A stretch of 64,000 bases of DNA from Bacillota bacterium (GTDB lineage Bacteria > Bacillota > Clostridia > Acetivibrionales > DTU013). Position numbers and translations under genes: made by a program. This document shows, in pieces, positions 16,594 to 25,377 of the stretch. The first letter of the stretch is position 1. The number at the start of each line of letters is the position of its first letter. The stretch lies in assembly GCA_023426125.1 (NCBI GenBank), contig JAFABI010000058.1:1-64000 (forward strand). The letters run 5' to 3'. A model generated the notes under the pieces. It searched no databases, had not been told where the DNA came from, and saw only the letters and a program-made list of their open reading frames with translations.

Positions 16594-18669
16594 TCACGGC
16601 TGATTCCTGATCCATTTTACTTTTCCTGTCGCTCTTGCCGTAATAATTGTTTCAAGAAGCAATTTGTTGTCATTTCTCACTTCCTTCTGCACAGGATCAT
16701 TTTTACTGTAATCACTCTGGATATCCACATCGTTTCTTTGAACTTCAACAAAGGTTTCTACCGCATCCGCCCCCCGCTCGCCGGCAATCCTGCAGGCAGC
16801 CGCTTCCGCATGTTTTTTCGCCCAGGCCAGCGCCTCTTCATAGGTCAGGAATTCCCTCTTTTCAATAGAGGAATAACAATAATATCCGGTTATGCCGATA
16901 ACAGCCACCATCCGCGGGCGGATAAGGACAGTCTCCTCCACGGATACATTGCCGGTTATTGCGCCGACGGCATTGGCCACACCCGCATTTTCAGGGATCA
17001 CATAGTCCGCATTCAGACACCTTGCAACATCGGGAAGGAAGATGTGTATCGGAGCCCCTATGCCTATCAGCTTTGCTCTGGTTGAAAAGGAAAAATGCAT
17101 AAAATCTTTTTTTACGCTGCCGTTTGTGCTCCTGCTTTTATGAAAGCCGGCCACCAGCAGGTCCTTCAGCTGCTTTGAAAGCCCGTCCCTGACAAACTGA
17201 CTGTTATCCTTTTCCAGAAGCAGCTTTACAATACTTAAATAAAGTTTTTCCTTCACACCCTCATAGACATTCCTCTTTAGCTCTTCCAGGCTGATATCCA
17301 GCTGGTGCGCCATTATTTCAGCGCCAAAACATGCCGCTTCCCTGCTCCATCCGCAAAAATCTCCCGAAAGGTGCATGATATCCGTCGGAGTCAAGCCGCA
17401 CCGCATGATTATGCCCAGTCTTTCAATGCGCGACGTCTCGTTTTCATAGATGGAGGCGCCGGTTTCTTCGGCCAGATCAACAATGCTTCTGGGGCCGTTT
17501 TTCAGCGCCCTTACCATCTTTCTTTCCTTTTCAGTATAAAACGGGTCTTCCGAGACATCCTTTATCAAATAAAAAAACTCGCACAGAGAAATTGTATGCT
17601 TTTTGTTTGCTTCATGGATGGCCTGTATCTCCCGCAGAACCTCCGGCCATCTGGAAACCAGCCAGGACAAAGGCGCAGCCCTCACCGGTCCGAGGTCCAG
17701 CTTTCCTTCCGCCGTGTGGCGTATCAGGCTGTCTCCTCCAAGCCCCAGAGTATTGATGGCGATGGATTTTATTCCTGTCTTCCACTTGCCGACAATGGCG
17801 CCTTCCGGCGTCAACTCCGGCCTTCCGTCCTCGACCACTGCCAGGTCGCTGGTGGTCCCGCCCATATCGATGATAATGCAGTCCTTTTCGCCGGTGAGCC
17901 AGACACCTCCGGCCACACTGGCAGCCGGTCCGGAAATCATTGTTTCCACAGGCTTCTGGCGTGCATATTCCTCCGACATGAGGCTGCCGTCTCCTCTTAC
18001 GATGACAAGAGGAGCCCTTATCCCCTTGCTGGCAATGCTTGCTTTCACCGCGCTGATAAACTCGTTGACCAGCGGGATCAGCTGTGCATTCAGCAGCGCG
18101 CTGGCCGCCCTTTTTAAGGAATTTACCTCTCCCGTGAGCTCATGGCCGCAAATGGTCAGCTTGCCTGTGCTATCGGTAACAAATCCCTTGATCCGCTTTT
18201 CAAATTCCGGGTTTTTTATACCCCAAAGTTCTACAACGGCATAGGCGTCGGTGCTGCTGTCGCATTCAGCCAGCCGGCTTTCCAGATAGCGCCAGTCCGG
18301 TTCGCTGACTGCCTCTCCCTGCTGATTGTGGCCCCCCTGCAGAAAAATGATCTCCGACGCATCCGGCAGTCCGTATTCCCTGCCGTACCTCCCCACGATA
18401 TCGCTGTCACAACCTATCATGATAAGCCTTGCACGGCTTCCCCTGCCTTCAACACACGCATTTGTCGCCAGGGTAGTGGAAAGCGACACCAGTTCCACCT
18501 TCTCAAGCAAGTCCCCGGGGAGAAGTTCCAGAACGGCATTTATACCCGTTTCAAGGTTTTCCTTCACTGTCACCGATTTTGCTGTTGCCACCAGGACAAG
18601 ATTCTCAAGATCATACACCACAGCGTCGGTATAAGTACCGCCCGTATCAATGCCAAGTCCGTATTTCAT
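16594..18669 (-). CDS. Hydantoinase/oxoprolinase-family ASKHA protein (HyuA-like, stand-alone)
   Basis: 691 residues. The N-terminus is the Hydant_A_N type (GIDTGGTYTDAVVYD), with a second ATP-binding block at CIIIDMGGTTSDLAVVEDG near residue 265 and GLGGDSLIR after it, all typical of the actin-like ASKHA fold. A helical insertion around residues 345-480 (KERKMVRALKNGPRSI...) resembles a winged helix. Family members are ATP-dependent amidohydrolases (hydantoinase A, 5-oxoprolinase A) or related activators; the substrate cannot be read here. No HyuB partner is adjacent. Its ATG overlaps the stop of the DUF1638 gene by four bases, so the two proteins are almost certainly made together. It lacks the N-terminal 2Fe-2S motif of corrinoid-activating RACE proteins. 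Confidence 0.85.
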   Translation of the reverse strand: MKYGLGIDTGGTYTDAVVYDLENLVLVATAKSVTVKENLETGINAVLELLPGDLLEKVELVSLSTTLATNACVEGRGSRARLIMIGCDSDIVGRYGREYGLPDASEIIFLQGGHNQQGEAVSEPDWRYLESRLAECDSSTDAYAVVELWGIKNPEFEKRIKGFVTDSTGKLTICGHELTGEVNSLKRAASALLNAQLIPLVNEFISAVKASIASKGIRAPLVIVRGDGSLMSEEYARQKPVETMISGPAASVAGGVWLTGEKDCIIIDMGGTTSDLAVVEDGRPELTPEGAIVGKWKTGIKSIAINTLGLGGDSLIRHTAEGKLDLGPVRAAPLSWLVSRWPEVLREIQAIHEANKKHTISLCEFFYLIKDVSEDPFYTEKERKMVRALKNGPRSIVDLAEETGASIYENETSRIERLGIIMRCGLTPTDIMHLSGDFCGWSREAACFGAEIMAHQLDISLEELKRNVYEGVKEKLYLSIVKLLLEKDNSQFVRDGLSKQLKDLLVAGFHKSRSTNGSVKKDFMHFSFSTRAKLIGIGAPIHIFLPDVARCLNADYVIPENAGVANAVGAITGNVSVEETVLIRPRMVAVIGITGYYCYSSIEKREFLTYEEALAWAKKHAEAAACRIAGERGADAVETFVEVQRNDVDIQSDYSKNDPVQKEVRNDNKLLLETIITARATGKVKWIRNQP

Positions 18670-19412
18670 CCTTTCACCTCTCCGGATGATGGGGTTTCAA
18701 CATCCATTATCCTGTTGTCGTTGGAAGCTATGATCTTCTGCCCCGGCTCCACCACAAGAAAGTCCCCGCTGTTCCATCTGCCGTTCAGGAAGTCCGTCAT
18801 AAGCCGATGATCGCCCTTCAGCTCGTCATATTGCCAATTAAGCCACCGGGCGCATTCCTTTGTATATTCCTTATATTGTGTTGAATCGCCAAATCCAAGG
18901 TCAACATACGCCGCATTGGAATATTCCCTGAACCATCCCTGGTCCATCTCCATCAGGTATTGTGCATTGTCTTCGCCATACCTTTCAAGATATTCGTTGT
19001 AAGCGGCTTCATACCTGGCTTTTCCCGGCTGCGTCCCGGTATCTATCCAGCCCGGAGAATACCAGTAGGTTCCCGGATGGCTGTCGAAATACTCCCTATA
19101 CTTCTCCTTTGAGCCCAGAAGAAACGTTATGCAGTCATGACCTTTCATAACCACCAGCCTGGTTTTCCCGGCTGTGATTCCAACGATACCGTTGCTGCAT
19201 AAGCCATAGCCTATCAGAATCGTGTCGTAATCTTCGTCATCCACCGCGTCGATTGCCGCCTGAAGCTCTTTCCTCAGCAGGTCCGGCGTACAGTGGAGAC
19301 CTTGTTTCAGGAACCGGAAGTTAAATACATTCTCCGAAAGGGAAGCAAAATGGCACAATTCCCTCCAGAGGACATGACAGCTTATAATGCAGTATTTTTT
19401 TGCACCGTTCAT
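18666..19412 (-). CDS. DUF1638 domain-containing protein
   Basis: 248 residues. Family marks are the N-terminal KKYCIISCHVLWRELC, DTILIGYGLCSNGIVGI in the middle, LVVMKGHDCITFLLGS, and HPGTYWYSPGWID. The conserved cysteines (CHVLWRELC, YGLCSNG, GHDC) and histidines suggest metal binding, which is an inference. The family has no settled function. It is often found beside corrinoid/methyltransferase genes and HyuA-like ASKHA proteins, as here. AGAGG precedes the ATG, and the stop overlaps the ATG of the downstream ASKHA gene. Confidence 0.85.
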   Translation of the reverse strand: MNGAKKYCIISCHVLWRELCHFASLSENVFNFRFLKQGLHCTPDLLRKELQAAIDAVDDEDYDTILIGYGLCSNGIVGITAGKTRLVVMKGHDCITFLLGSKEKYREYFDSHPGTYWYSPGWIDTGTQPGKARYEAAYNEYLERYGEDNAQYLMEMDQGWFREYSNAAYVDLGFGDSTQYKEYTKECARWLNWQYDELKGDHRLMTDFLNGRWNSGDFLVVEPGQKIIASNDNRIMDVETPSSGEVKG

Positions 19413-19484
19413 AGCTACCTCTCGTAAAGCAGGGGACTGCAGGCAGTCTCACCCGACTTGTGCAACCATATTTTTTCTATAAAC

Positions 19485-19513
19485 ATTATAATACCGGAAT
19501 CCTGTTGAGTCAT
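19485..19513 (-). promoter_or_regulatory. Likely promoter of the DUF1638-hydantoinase pair
   Basis: ATGACT (19513-19508), a 17-nt spacer and a perfect TATAAT (19490-19485), about 70 nt before the DUF1638 start. Confidence 0.5.
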
Positions 19514-19561
19514 TAGACATATCTGTCAAAAATACGAATATTTTATTATTGAATCGTAATG

Positions 19562-19673
19562 TACTACAGTGAAAAAAACATTATTCATCGGCATTTATGC
19601 GCCTTGAAGAAATATCGCGAACGCTTCAGCGCGCTATTTCTTCAAGGATAAAATAAGATTTTTTGCTGTAGTA
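19562..19673 (+). repeat. Inverted-repeat family 2, copy A
   Basis: 112 bp bounded by TACTACAGTGAAAAAA and TTTTTTGCTGTAGTA. Inside is a second inverted pair, CCTTGAAGAAATA and TATTTCTTCAAGG. A second copy in the opposite orientation is at 60349-60455. The right end stops about 15 bp before the ytvI-like start. No open frame is inside. Confidence 0.8.
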
Positions 19674-19688
19674 ATAGGTGGAAAACCC

Positions 19689-20753
19689 ATGAAAATAAAT
19701 CCGGAAAGTGATCTGAAAAGGGCTCTTGTTATCCTGGCCGTAACTGCGGCCGTAATTGCCGTGACCTTTGTCGTTTTGAAGCTGGCTGTTTTGTTTGCTC
19801 CGTTTTTGATCGCATTTGTATTATCTACCCTCATGGAGCCTGTCATCGTATTCGCGGGAAAAAGGCTCCGTCTGGGAAGAAAGGCGGCTGTCCCGCTGGT
19901 CCTGGTGCTGATGGTTTCCATCCCGGGATATTTGTCAATAGCTTTGCTCTCCAGATTGCTCTATGAGGTAAAAAGCCTGGTATATGTGCTACCTTCCATG
20001 CTTTCAGGCTTGTATATCCAATTGAGAAATTTGATCGACTCGGTGTCGGCCATGCACGAATGGCCGCCGGAGCTGACAGGCAGCCTGGAAAACCTTTTTT
20101 CCAGCCTTTCCTCCACCCTGTCAAGGCTTGCCGATACATTGTTCAAAGGCGCCTATGCAACGGCGGTTTCCCTGCCGGAAGCCCTGATCTTCCTTTTAAT
20201 AACCGTCATCGCCACCTTTTTTATGTCAAGCGACAGAGAGCTTATCCTCGGATATTTTCGCAAACAGCTTCCGGACCGGTGGGTCAAAAAAATACGCTCC
20301 GTCAGGAACGACATGTTTTCAGCGCTTTTAGGCTATTTAAAAGCGGCAATGATCATCATGTCCATCACTTTTTTTGAATTGTTTCTTGGTCTGTCCATCA
20401 TGCATATCGGGTATGCACTGCTCCTTGCAGTGATCATTGCCGTCATCGATGCTTTGCCCATCGTCGGCACCGGCAGCATCCTGGTGCCCTGGGCGCTTTT
20501 CTGCTATGTTTCCGGGAATTACCGGCTGGGAACATCGATTTTGATATTGTACCTGGTTACCTTCATTGTCAGGCAGCTGATCGAGCCAAAAATACTGGGC
20601 AAGCAGATAGGAGTACATCCTCTGCTGGCTCTGGCATCCATGTATATCGGGCTCAAGCTCGCCGGATTCGTCGGACTTATCCTGGGTCCTCCCGTTTTTC
20701 TGCTTATCAAGAGCATACTGAACGGGCTGCAAAAACCCAGGGGAAACCGCTGA
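19689..20753 (+). CDS. ytvI: AI-2E-family permease, YtvI-like sporulation membrane protein
   Basis: 354 residues with about seven to eight hydrophobic segments: two N-terminal helices (residues 10-60), a pair around 75-100, a long amphipathic middle (110-150), then helices at about 155-180, 220-260, 270-300 and 310-345. The C-terminal GLKLAGFVGLILGPPVFLL is the conserved end of the AI-2E/UPF0118 family. Length and the N-terminal arrangement fit the YtvI subfamily, associated with sporulation; the exact role is unknown. AGGTGG lies before the ATG. GAATATT and CGTAATGT just upstream, 12 nt apart, loosely resemble a sigma-E promoter, but this is weak. The gene abuts an inverted-repeat element. 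Confidence 0.75.
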   Translation: MKINPESDLKRALVILAVTAAVIAVTFVVLKLAVLFAPFLIAFVLSTLMEPVIVFAGKRLRLGRKAAVPLVLVLMVSIPGYLSIALLSRLLYEVKSLVYVLPSMLSGLYIQLRNLIDSVSAMHEWPPELTGSLENLFSSLSSTLSRLADTLFKGAYATAVSLPEALIFLLITVIATFFMSSDRELILGYFRKQLPDRWVKKIRSVRNDMFSALLGYLKAAMIIMSITFFELFLGLSIMHIGYALLLAVIIAVIDALPIVGTGSILVPWALFCYVSGNYRLGTSILILYLVTFIVRQLIEPKILGKQIGVHPLLALASMYIGLKLAGFVGLILGPPVFLLIKSILNGLQKPRGNR

Positions 20754-20776
20754 ACAAAAACCGTTTTTAAAAGACA

Positions 20777-21472
20777 TTATATGATGGGCAGCTTGCTAAG
20801 CTCAGCCTTGTGCAACCGCCATCCCGGAAAAAAAGCATCCAGCAACGAGTAAAAATGCTTATTGTGGTACCTTTCCAATAAGTGGACCATTTCATGGACT
20901 ACGACATACTCGAGGCAACCGGGCGGCCGTTTTGCCAGCTCCAGATTTAGCCAGATGCGGCCGGCTTTACGGTTGCAGGTCCCCCACCGGGTCTTCATTT
21001 TCTTGATGCCGAAATCCTTTACTTTCACCTGCATCCTGCTTTCCCATTTGACAATGAGCCCGGGGATCATCTTTTTAAGCTGAGTCCGGTACCATGCATC
21101 CAATACCCTTTGCCTTTGATCCGCCGGGGTGCCGGGACGTATCCTGAGGATCATGGTATCCTGTGTAAGCACGACCCCGGGAGCGGCATCCGCTTCAACA
21201 ACTTGCAGGGAATAAGGATTTCCGCAGAAATAGTGCGTTTCTTTATCGGTAAATTCCCCGGGAAGCTCTCTTACCCGGTTTCTAAGCTTTGACTGCTGCT
21301 TTTTTATCCAGCCGAGCTTTGACAGCGCAAAAGCGCGTATCTCCTCCAGATTCACCCGCCGCGGTGCGGAAATGCAAACCCTGCCGTCCGGCGGGTATAC
21401 TCTCAGGTTGATATTTTTTATATTCTTTTTTTCAACGTCAATGACGATATCTCCCAGCTGCAATTGTCCCAT
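20777..21472 (-). CDS. YgjP/WLM-type M48 family zinc metallopeptidase
   Basis: 231 residues of the DUF45 (YgjP-like) family. The zinc site is VVHEMVHLLE around residue 192, followed by HNKHFYSLLDAFFPGW, which supplies the third ligand (HNKHF). KTRWGTCNRKAGRIWLN upstream is the other conserved block, and the N-terminal half is beta-rich. It ends 24 bp from the convergent ytvI-like gene. Substrates of the family are not established. GGGAAAG serves as ribosome site. Confidence 0.88.
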   Translation of the reverse strand: MGQLQLGDIVIDVEKKNIKNINLRVYPPDGRVCISAPRRVNLEEIRAFALSKLGWIKKQQSKLRNRVRELPGEFTDKETHYFCGNPYSLQVVEADAAPGVVLTQDTMILRIRPGTPADQRQRVLDAWYRTQLKKMIPGLIVKWESRMQVKVKDFGIKKMKTRWGTCNRKAGRIWLNLELAKRPPGCLEYVVVHEMVHLLERYHNKHFYSLLDAFFPGWRLHKAELSKLPII

Positions 21473-21653
21473 AGGTATACTTTCCCAGCAAACGGCTGTT
21501 TTTCAGTTCCGACATAGAATAAATATTTCTATAGCCGTCATTGAATATCCTGCTTTGATTCAAATCTTTTTATCAAGCAATCGCCGCGCCGCTATCGCTC
21601 CTCGTGAGGACAACCGCACTTGTCATAAAATAGTTTCCAAATTCATTCCTTCT

Positions 21654-23558
21654 TCAAAGCGCCGGTTTGACCTTCATGATTTCAGAACCTTCCTCCGGCA
21701 GAGAGGAAAAGCATATCCCTTCCTCCATAAATGACTTTCCTGATCTGGTAATCCGGTATTCGCAATCTTCAAACAAAATGTCGTACATGCGCTTTTCTTC
21801 CAGCCCTTGCAGATAAATGGCACGCTGGGGTTCGCCGCCTTTGAGACGGAACACAAACACATAGCTGCTCCCGTCTTCCGCCTTATACTGGTATGCCTGC
21901 CACCGGTCGCCTTTCCCCCCGCGCAGCGCCTGGCCTGTCAACCGGTACATTTCTCCTTCCAGTATATATTTCTTTGAAAAGCTTTTGAAAAATCCGATAT
22001 AATATTTCAAGCGTTCCAGCCACTCCGGCTTCCAGTTTTTAAACCTGTAAGCAAAGCCGCAGGTGGAAAGCAGCGTCGCCCGTATATAAAAATCCAGCTT
22101 TGCCGGTGAAATGTCTTCTGTAATCGGATTAAAAATCCCGTTATGGTCGCTGATGCATTCCGACTGCGTAAACTGGTAGCAGAGTGCGGGATGGATAAAG
22201 GATGCTGCGCCCCACAGGCATTGAAAATGATTATCGGCATAATCATGATCGGACATATAGGCATAGTGGGCATGGGACAAAATCCCAAGATCCGTGCGCA
22301 TCCCGCCGCTGCCACAGTTCTCAATCACCAGCCGGGGGTACTTTTCATGGACTTCCTGTAAAAACCGGTAGTAACCCATATAATGCCAATAAAGCCCGTC
22401 GCCCTCTCCATGTCCATGGCCGGTACTGTTGCATCCAAGCCCGGGCGAAACATTAAAGTCAAACTTGATCCACAAAGCGCGATAACGCGTGACCAGTTTA
22501 TCAATCACTTTCATGGCCCAGCTGCGTGTTTCGGGATTTGCCATGCAAAGGTAACCAAGGGATGCTCCGTCCCGCCGTGCAACCATTTGCGGCATTGTCT
22601 GGTGAAGCTTCGCTATTGTGCCGATCCCTTCGATTTCACACCATATTCCAAACATAATGCCGGATTCGGCGACTGCTTCTCCAAGCCGGGCAAGTCCGGA
22701 CGGAAAATCGGAAATGTTCTCCACATCCCAGTCGCCCCGCTTGCCATACCAGTTTACCGTTTCTTCCGGCATTCCGAACCAGCCGGCGTCCAGAACAAAA
22801 TTTGTCATTCCGAGGTTTGCCGCATGCCTTGCGTTTTCAATACAAACCTCCTCATTAATGAACCGGTCTTCATAGGACCACCAGGTATTATAAACCACCG
22901 GAAGCGCCGCAAGCTCTCCGGCACGGACCACGCTGCCGTTCTCAATAAAATATCTGCGGAGCCTCCTGCTGGCCTCGTCAAGATTGCTATCCGAAAAGGA
23001 AAGGTAAACAGGCGCTCCGGCAAAGGACTTCCCCGGCCCCAGGTCTGTAAAAAAACCCTGGTTGTGAATCCCCATCACGAGTGTAAATACATTATGGCTG
23101 TTTTTCAAGTCGCAATTCCAGTTTCCCGACCATGCCAGAGACATGCAAAAACAGCCGGACTCGCTTTCAAGCCCGATCCAGGGGGAATATTCCTCCGATG
23201 AACGCCCTTTCAGCGTACCGATTCCAAATTGCTCCGGAATGGGGATATCATGCGGCACAAATTCTTTGCCCCAGCTTGAGCTGAAGTAGTGGAGTATCCC
23301 CCTGCATGGCGTTGTACGGAAGCCGATACTCACTTTGCTTACCTTGACCGGCTTTTTAGAACCGTTTTGAATCTCCAGCCAGCATTTGGAGGTATGAAGT
23401 GCATCGTCCTTTTCTTCATGGATTACTGCGGACACATCCTCTGAAAGCGGCGCTTCATATGTACTGCAACATAGCTTTCCCCTGGACCGGGATTCTTTTT
23501 GGACGGCAGAACCCGTATATTCCTTTTCATCGATTGAGATTATATAGTATAGCTCCAT
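21654..23558 (-). CDS. Alpha-galactosidase, GH36 family
   Basis: Hydrolyses terminal alpha-1,6-galactosyl residues (melibiose, raffinose family). 634 residues, no signal peptide, hence cytoplasmic. A beta-sandwich N-terminal domain precedes the TIM barrel. The barrel shows FVLDAGWFG, the nucleophile motif IKFDFN (Asp near residue 365), ENCGSGGMR, and the acid/base motif MSDHDYAD (Asp near 436). A C-terminal beta domain follows. GGAGG is 7 nt before the ATG. It is last in an operon with a sugar ABC transporter, so imported oligosaccharides are probably cleaved inside the cell. Confidence 0.93.
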   Translation of the reverse strand: MELYYIISIDEKEYTGSAVQKESRSRGKLCCSTYEAPLSEDVSAVIHEEKDDALHTSKCWLEIQNGSKKPVKVSKVSIGFRTTPCRGILHYFSSSWGKEFVPHDIPIPEQFGIGTLKGRSSEEYSPWIGLESESGCFCMSLAWSGNWNCDLKNSHNVFTLVMGIHNQGFFTDLGPGKSFAGAPVYLSFSDSNLDEASRRLRRYFIENGSVVRAGELAALPVVYNTWWSYEDRFINEEVCIENARHAANLGMTNFVLDAGWFGMPEETVNWYGKRGDWDVENISDFPSGLARLGEAVAESGIMFGIWCEIEGIGTIAKLHQTMPQMVARRDGASLGYLCMANPETRSWAMKVIDKLVTRYRALWIKFDFNVSPGLGCNSTGHGHGEGDGLYWHYMGYYRFLQEVHEKYPRLVIENCGSGGMRTDLGILSHAHYAYMSDHDYADNHFQCLWGAASFIHPALCYQFTQSECISDHNGIFNPITEDISPAKLDFYIRATLLSTCGFAYRFKNWKPEWLERLKYYIGFFKSFSKKYILEGEMYRLTGQALRGGKGDRWQAYQYKAEDGSSYVFVFRLKGGEPQRAIYLQGLEEKRMYDILFEDCEYRITRSGKSFMEEGICFSSLPEEGSEIMKVKPAL

Positions 23559-23599
23559 TCCTTATCCTCCATGTTTTTTCGCTATAGTAAACGTTATAG

Positions 23600-24424
23600 T
23601 TATCCCTTAAGTGCACCGGACGCCATACCGGACACCAGATATTTCTGTCCCAGCATATAAATAATGATGATCGGAAGAATATTTACCAGCATCGCGGCAC
23701 AGACAAGATTCCAGGAACTGACGTATTTACTGAAGTAATTGTACATCATCATGACCATCCCCCACTTGCGGGAGGAATTGAGAAAGTACAGCGGAACGAT
23801 AAAATCGTTCCAGCAGTTCAGAATATTCAGAACAACCGCAGTGGACGTAACCGGCTTGAGCAGTGGAAAAATGACATTGAAAAATATTCTTAAACCGCTG
23901 CAGCCGTCAATCAGCGCCGCTTCGTCCAGGGATACCGGCGTGCTCGCAATAAACCCATAATAAAGGAAAACCGTAAAGGGTGTAAACTGCGCAGTGTACA
24001 ACAGGACCGCGCCTGTATAAGTATTGATGATCTGGAAAAACTGAAGCACCCTCACCGTCATAATATAGTTTACAGGTACCACCAGCCCGATTAAAATGAT
24101 GATATAGACAACACGGTTAAAGCGGCTGCGGTTCCTTGAAAGCGCAAACGCAGCCATTGAAGAAAGCAGAAGGGCCAGCCCGGTTGACATCACGCTGAGA
24201 AAAGCACTGTTGAAAAATGACCTTAAAAGCTTCCTGTCCGAAAGAATATGAAGGAAGTTCTCCCAATGGACAGAGCCCGGCAGCTTCAGGCTCATCACCG
24301 AGGATTCGTTAACACTTTTCACGGAGTTTAAAAGAATCATCGCCAATGGCACAATGACAAGCAAAGCCAGTATCCATAATATAACCGAAAAAGCCAGCCT
24401 GACAGGTAATTCCCGTTTTCGCAC
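23600..24424 (-). CDS. Carbohydrate ABC transporter permease (MalG type)
   Basis: 274 residues, six predicted membrane helices. The cytoplasmic EAA loop is DEAALIDGCSGLRIFFNVIFPLL. The start is GTG at 24424 with GGGGGG upstream, 2 nt after the stop of the other permease, so the two are co-translated. It ends in the usual ...GMASGALKG. It pairs with the MalF-type permease and the lipoprotein next to it. The ATPase is not in the locus; such systems commonly use a shared MsmX-type ATPase, which is an inference. Confidence 0.94.
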   Translation of the reverse strand: MRKRELPVRLAFSVILWILALLVIVPLAMILLNSVKSVNESSVMSLKLPGSVHWENFLHILSDRKLLRSFFNSAFLSVMSTGLALLLSSMAAFALSRNRSRFNRVVYIIILIGLVVPVNYIMTVRVLQFFQIINTYTGAVLLYTAQFTPFTVFLYYGFIASTPVSLDEAALIDGCSGLRIFFNVIFPLLKPVTSTAVVLNILNCWNDFIVPLYFLNSSRKWGMVMMMYNYFSKYVSSWNLVCAAMLVNILPIIIIYMLGQKYLVSGMASGALKG

Positions 24425-24426
24425 AA

Positions 24427-25296
24427 CTAATCCCCCCCTGTGGACGCAAACTTTTTAATTATGCCGACCGAAATCACGATTAAAAGCGCAAACATCAATG
24501 TGCTGTATGCAGTCCCATATCCATAGTTCCCGATAGAGAACTCATTGAGGATTACGATCTCAACCACCTCGGAGGCTCTACCCGGCCCGCCGTTGGTGAG
24601 CGTATAGATGACGTCGAATACCTTTAAACCGGAGATTATATTTAAAAGCATGTTAATTACGACAGCGGGCATGATAAACGGCAGCGTAACCTTTATGAAT
24701 TTATACCAAGAATTTCCCCCATCCATGTCACACGCTTCATATAGCTCTGTCGGAACTGTCTGCAGCCCGGCCAGAAAGATTACCATGTTAAACCCGGAAG
24801 CTTTCCAAACCTCGACTGCAACGCACGACCACATCACAAGCCCCGGCTCGATAATCCACCCGCGGGAAAGCGCTCCAAGCCCGATCATTTGCAAAAACTG
24901 GTTCAGTACGCCCGTATCCACTTTATAAATCTGCTGGAACACCAGGCCGACAATAACATTGGAAATTACAATCGGCAGAAAAAACATCATCCGGAGGGTA
25001 TTTCTGCCGTATAGGCTCCGGTTAAGCGCAAGTGCCAGCAAAAGACCAAAAAGGCCCTTCAACAGCGACGATATCACCGCGAAAAAAAATGTGTTTGCAA
25101 AGGGCATCAGAGTAAACGCCTTTGTAAAAATCTTTTTATAATTATCCAAACCGATCCATTTGATGTGATCATTCATTGAATTCCAGTTGGTAAATGAGAA
25201 AAAAGTACCCAGGATGCCAGGCAGCAAAAATAATGTGAAAAATACAAGAAATGCAGGTATCCAAAACCATTTGCTATAGATTTTTCCGTAATTCAT
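24427..25296 (-). CDS. Carbohydrate ABC transporter permease (MalF type)
   Basis: 289 residues from the ATG at 25296, chosen because GGGGAGG lies 7 nt upstream; the frame extends further up into a hairpin that follows the binding-protein gene. Six membrane helices, with the EAA loop EACDMDGGNSWYKFIKVTLPFI. It forms the membrane channel with the MalG-type partner. Confidence 0.94.
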   Translation of the reverse strand: MNYGKIYSKWFWIPAFLVFFTLFLLPGILGTFFSFTNWNSMNDHIKWIGLDNYKKIFTKAFTLMPFANTFFFAVISSLLKGLFGLLLALALNRSLYGRNTLRMMFFLPIVISNVIVGLVFQQIYKVDTGVLNQFLQMIGLGALSRGWIIEPGLVMWSCVAVEVWKASGFNMVIFLAGLQTVPTELYEACDMDGGNSWYKFIKVTLPFIMPAVVINMLLNIISGLKVFDVIYTLTNGGPGRASEVVEIVILNEFSIGNYGYGTAYSTLMFALLIVISVGIIKKFASTGGD

Positions 25297-25320
25297 GAGG
25301 TATCCTCCCCGACCGTACAG

Positions 25321-25356
25321 GACACTTGCCGGATTCATGAGAATCCGGCAAGTGTC
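25321..25356 (-). promoter_or_regulatory. 15-bp perfect stem-loop between binding protein and permeases
   Basis: GACACTTGCCGGATT pairs perfectly with AATCCGGCAAGTGTC across a 6-nt loop. No T-run follows, so it is more likely a 3' mRNA-stabilising or processing hairpin than a terminator. Such hairpins let the binding protein be made in excess of the permeases. Confidence 0.7.
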
Positions 25357-25377
25357 GTTTCCTGCTCCGGGCAATGT

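Noticed and set aside
17305..18117. 270-codon open frame on the plus strand
   Set aside because: It is antisense to the hydantoinase/oxoprolinase-like gene and reads as a low-complexity shadow.
16594..18669. Corrinoid-activating RACE protein
   Set aside because: It has the ASKHA fold, but the N-terminal 2Fe-2S cysteine motif of RACE is missing; the protein starts directly with the Hydant_A_N motif.
23580..23600. Catabolite repression (cre) site AGTAAACGTTATAG
   Set aside because: The last two consensus positions fail and it lies between GH36 and a permease, not at the promoter.
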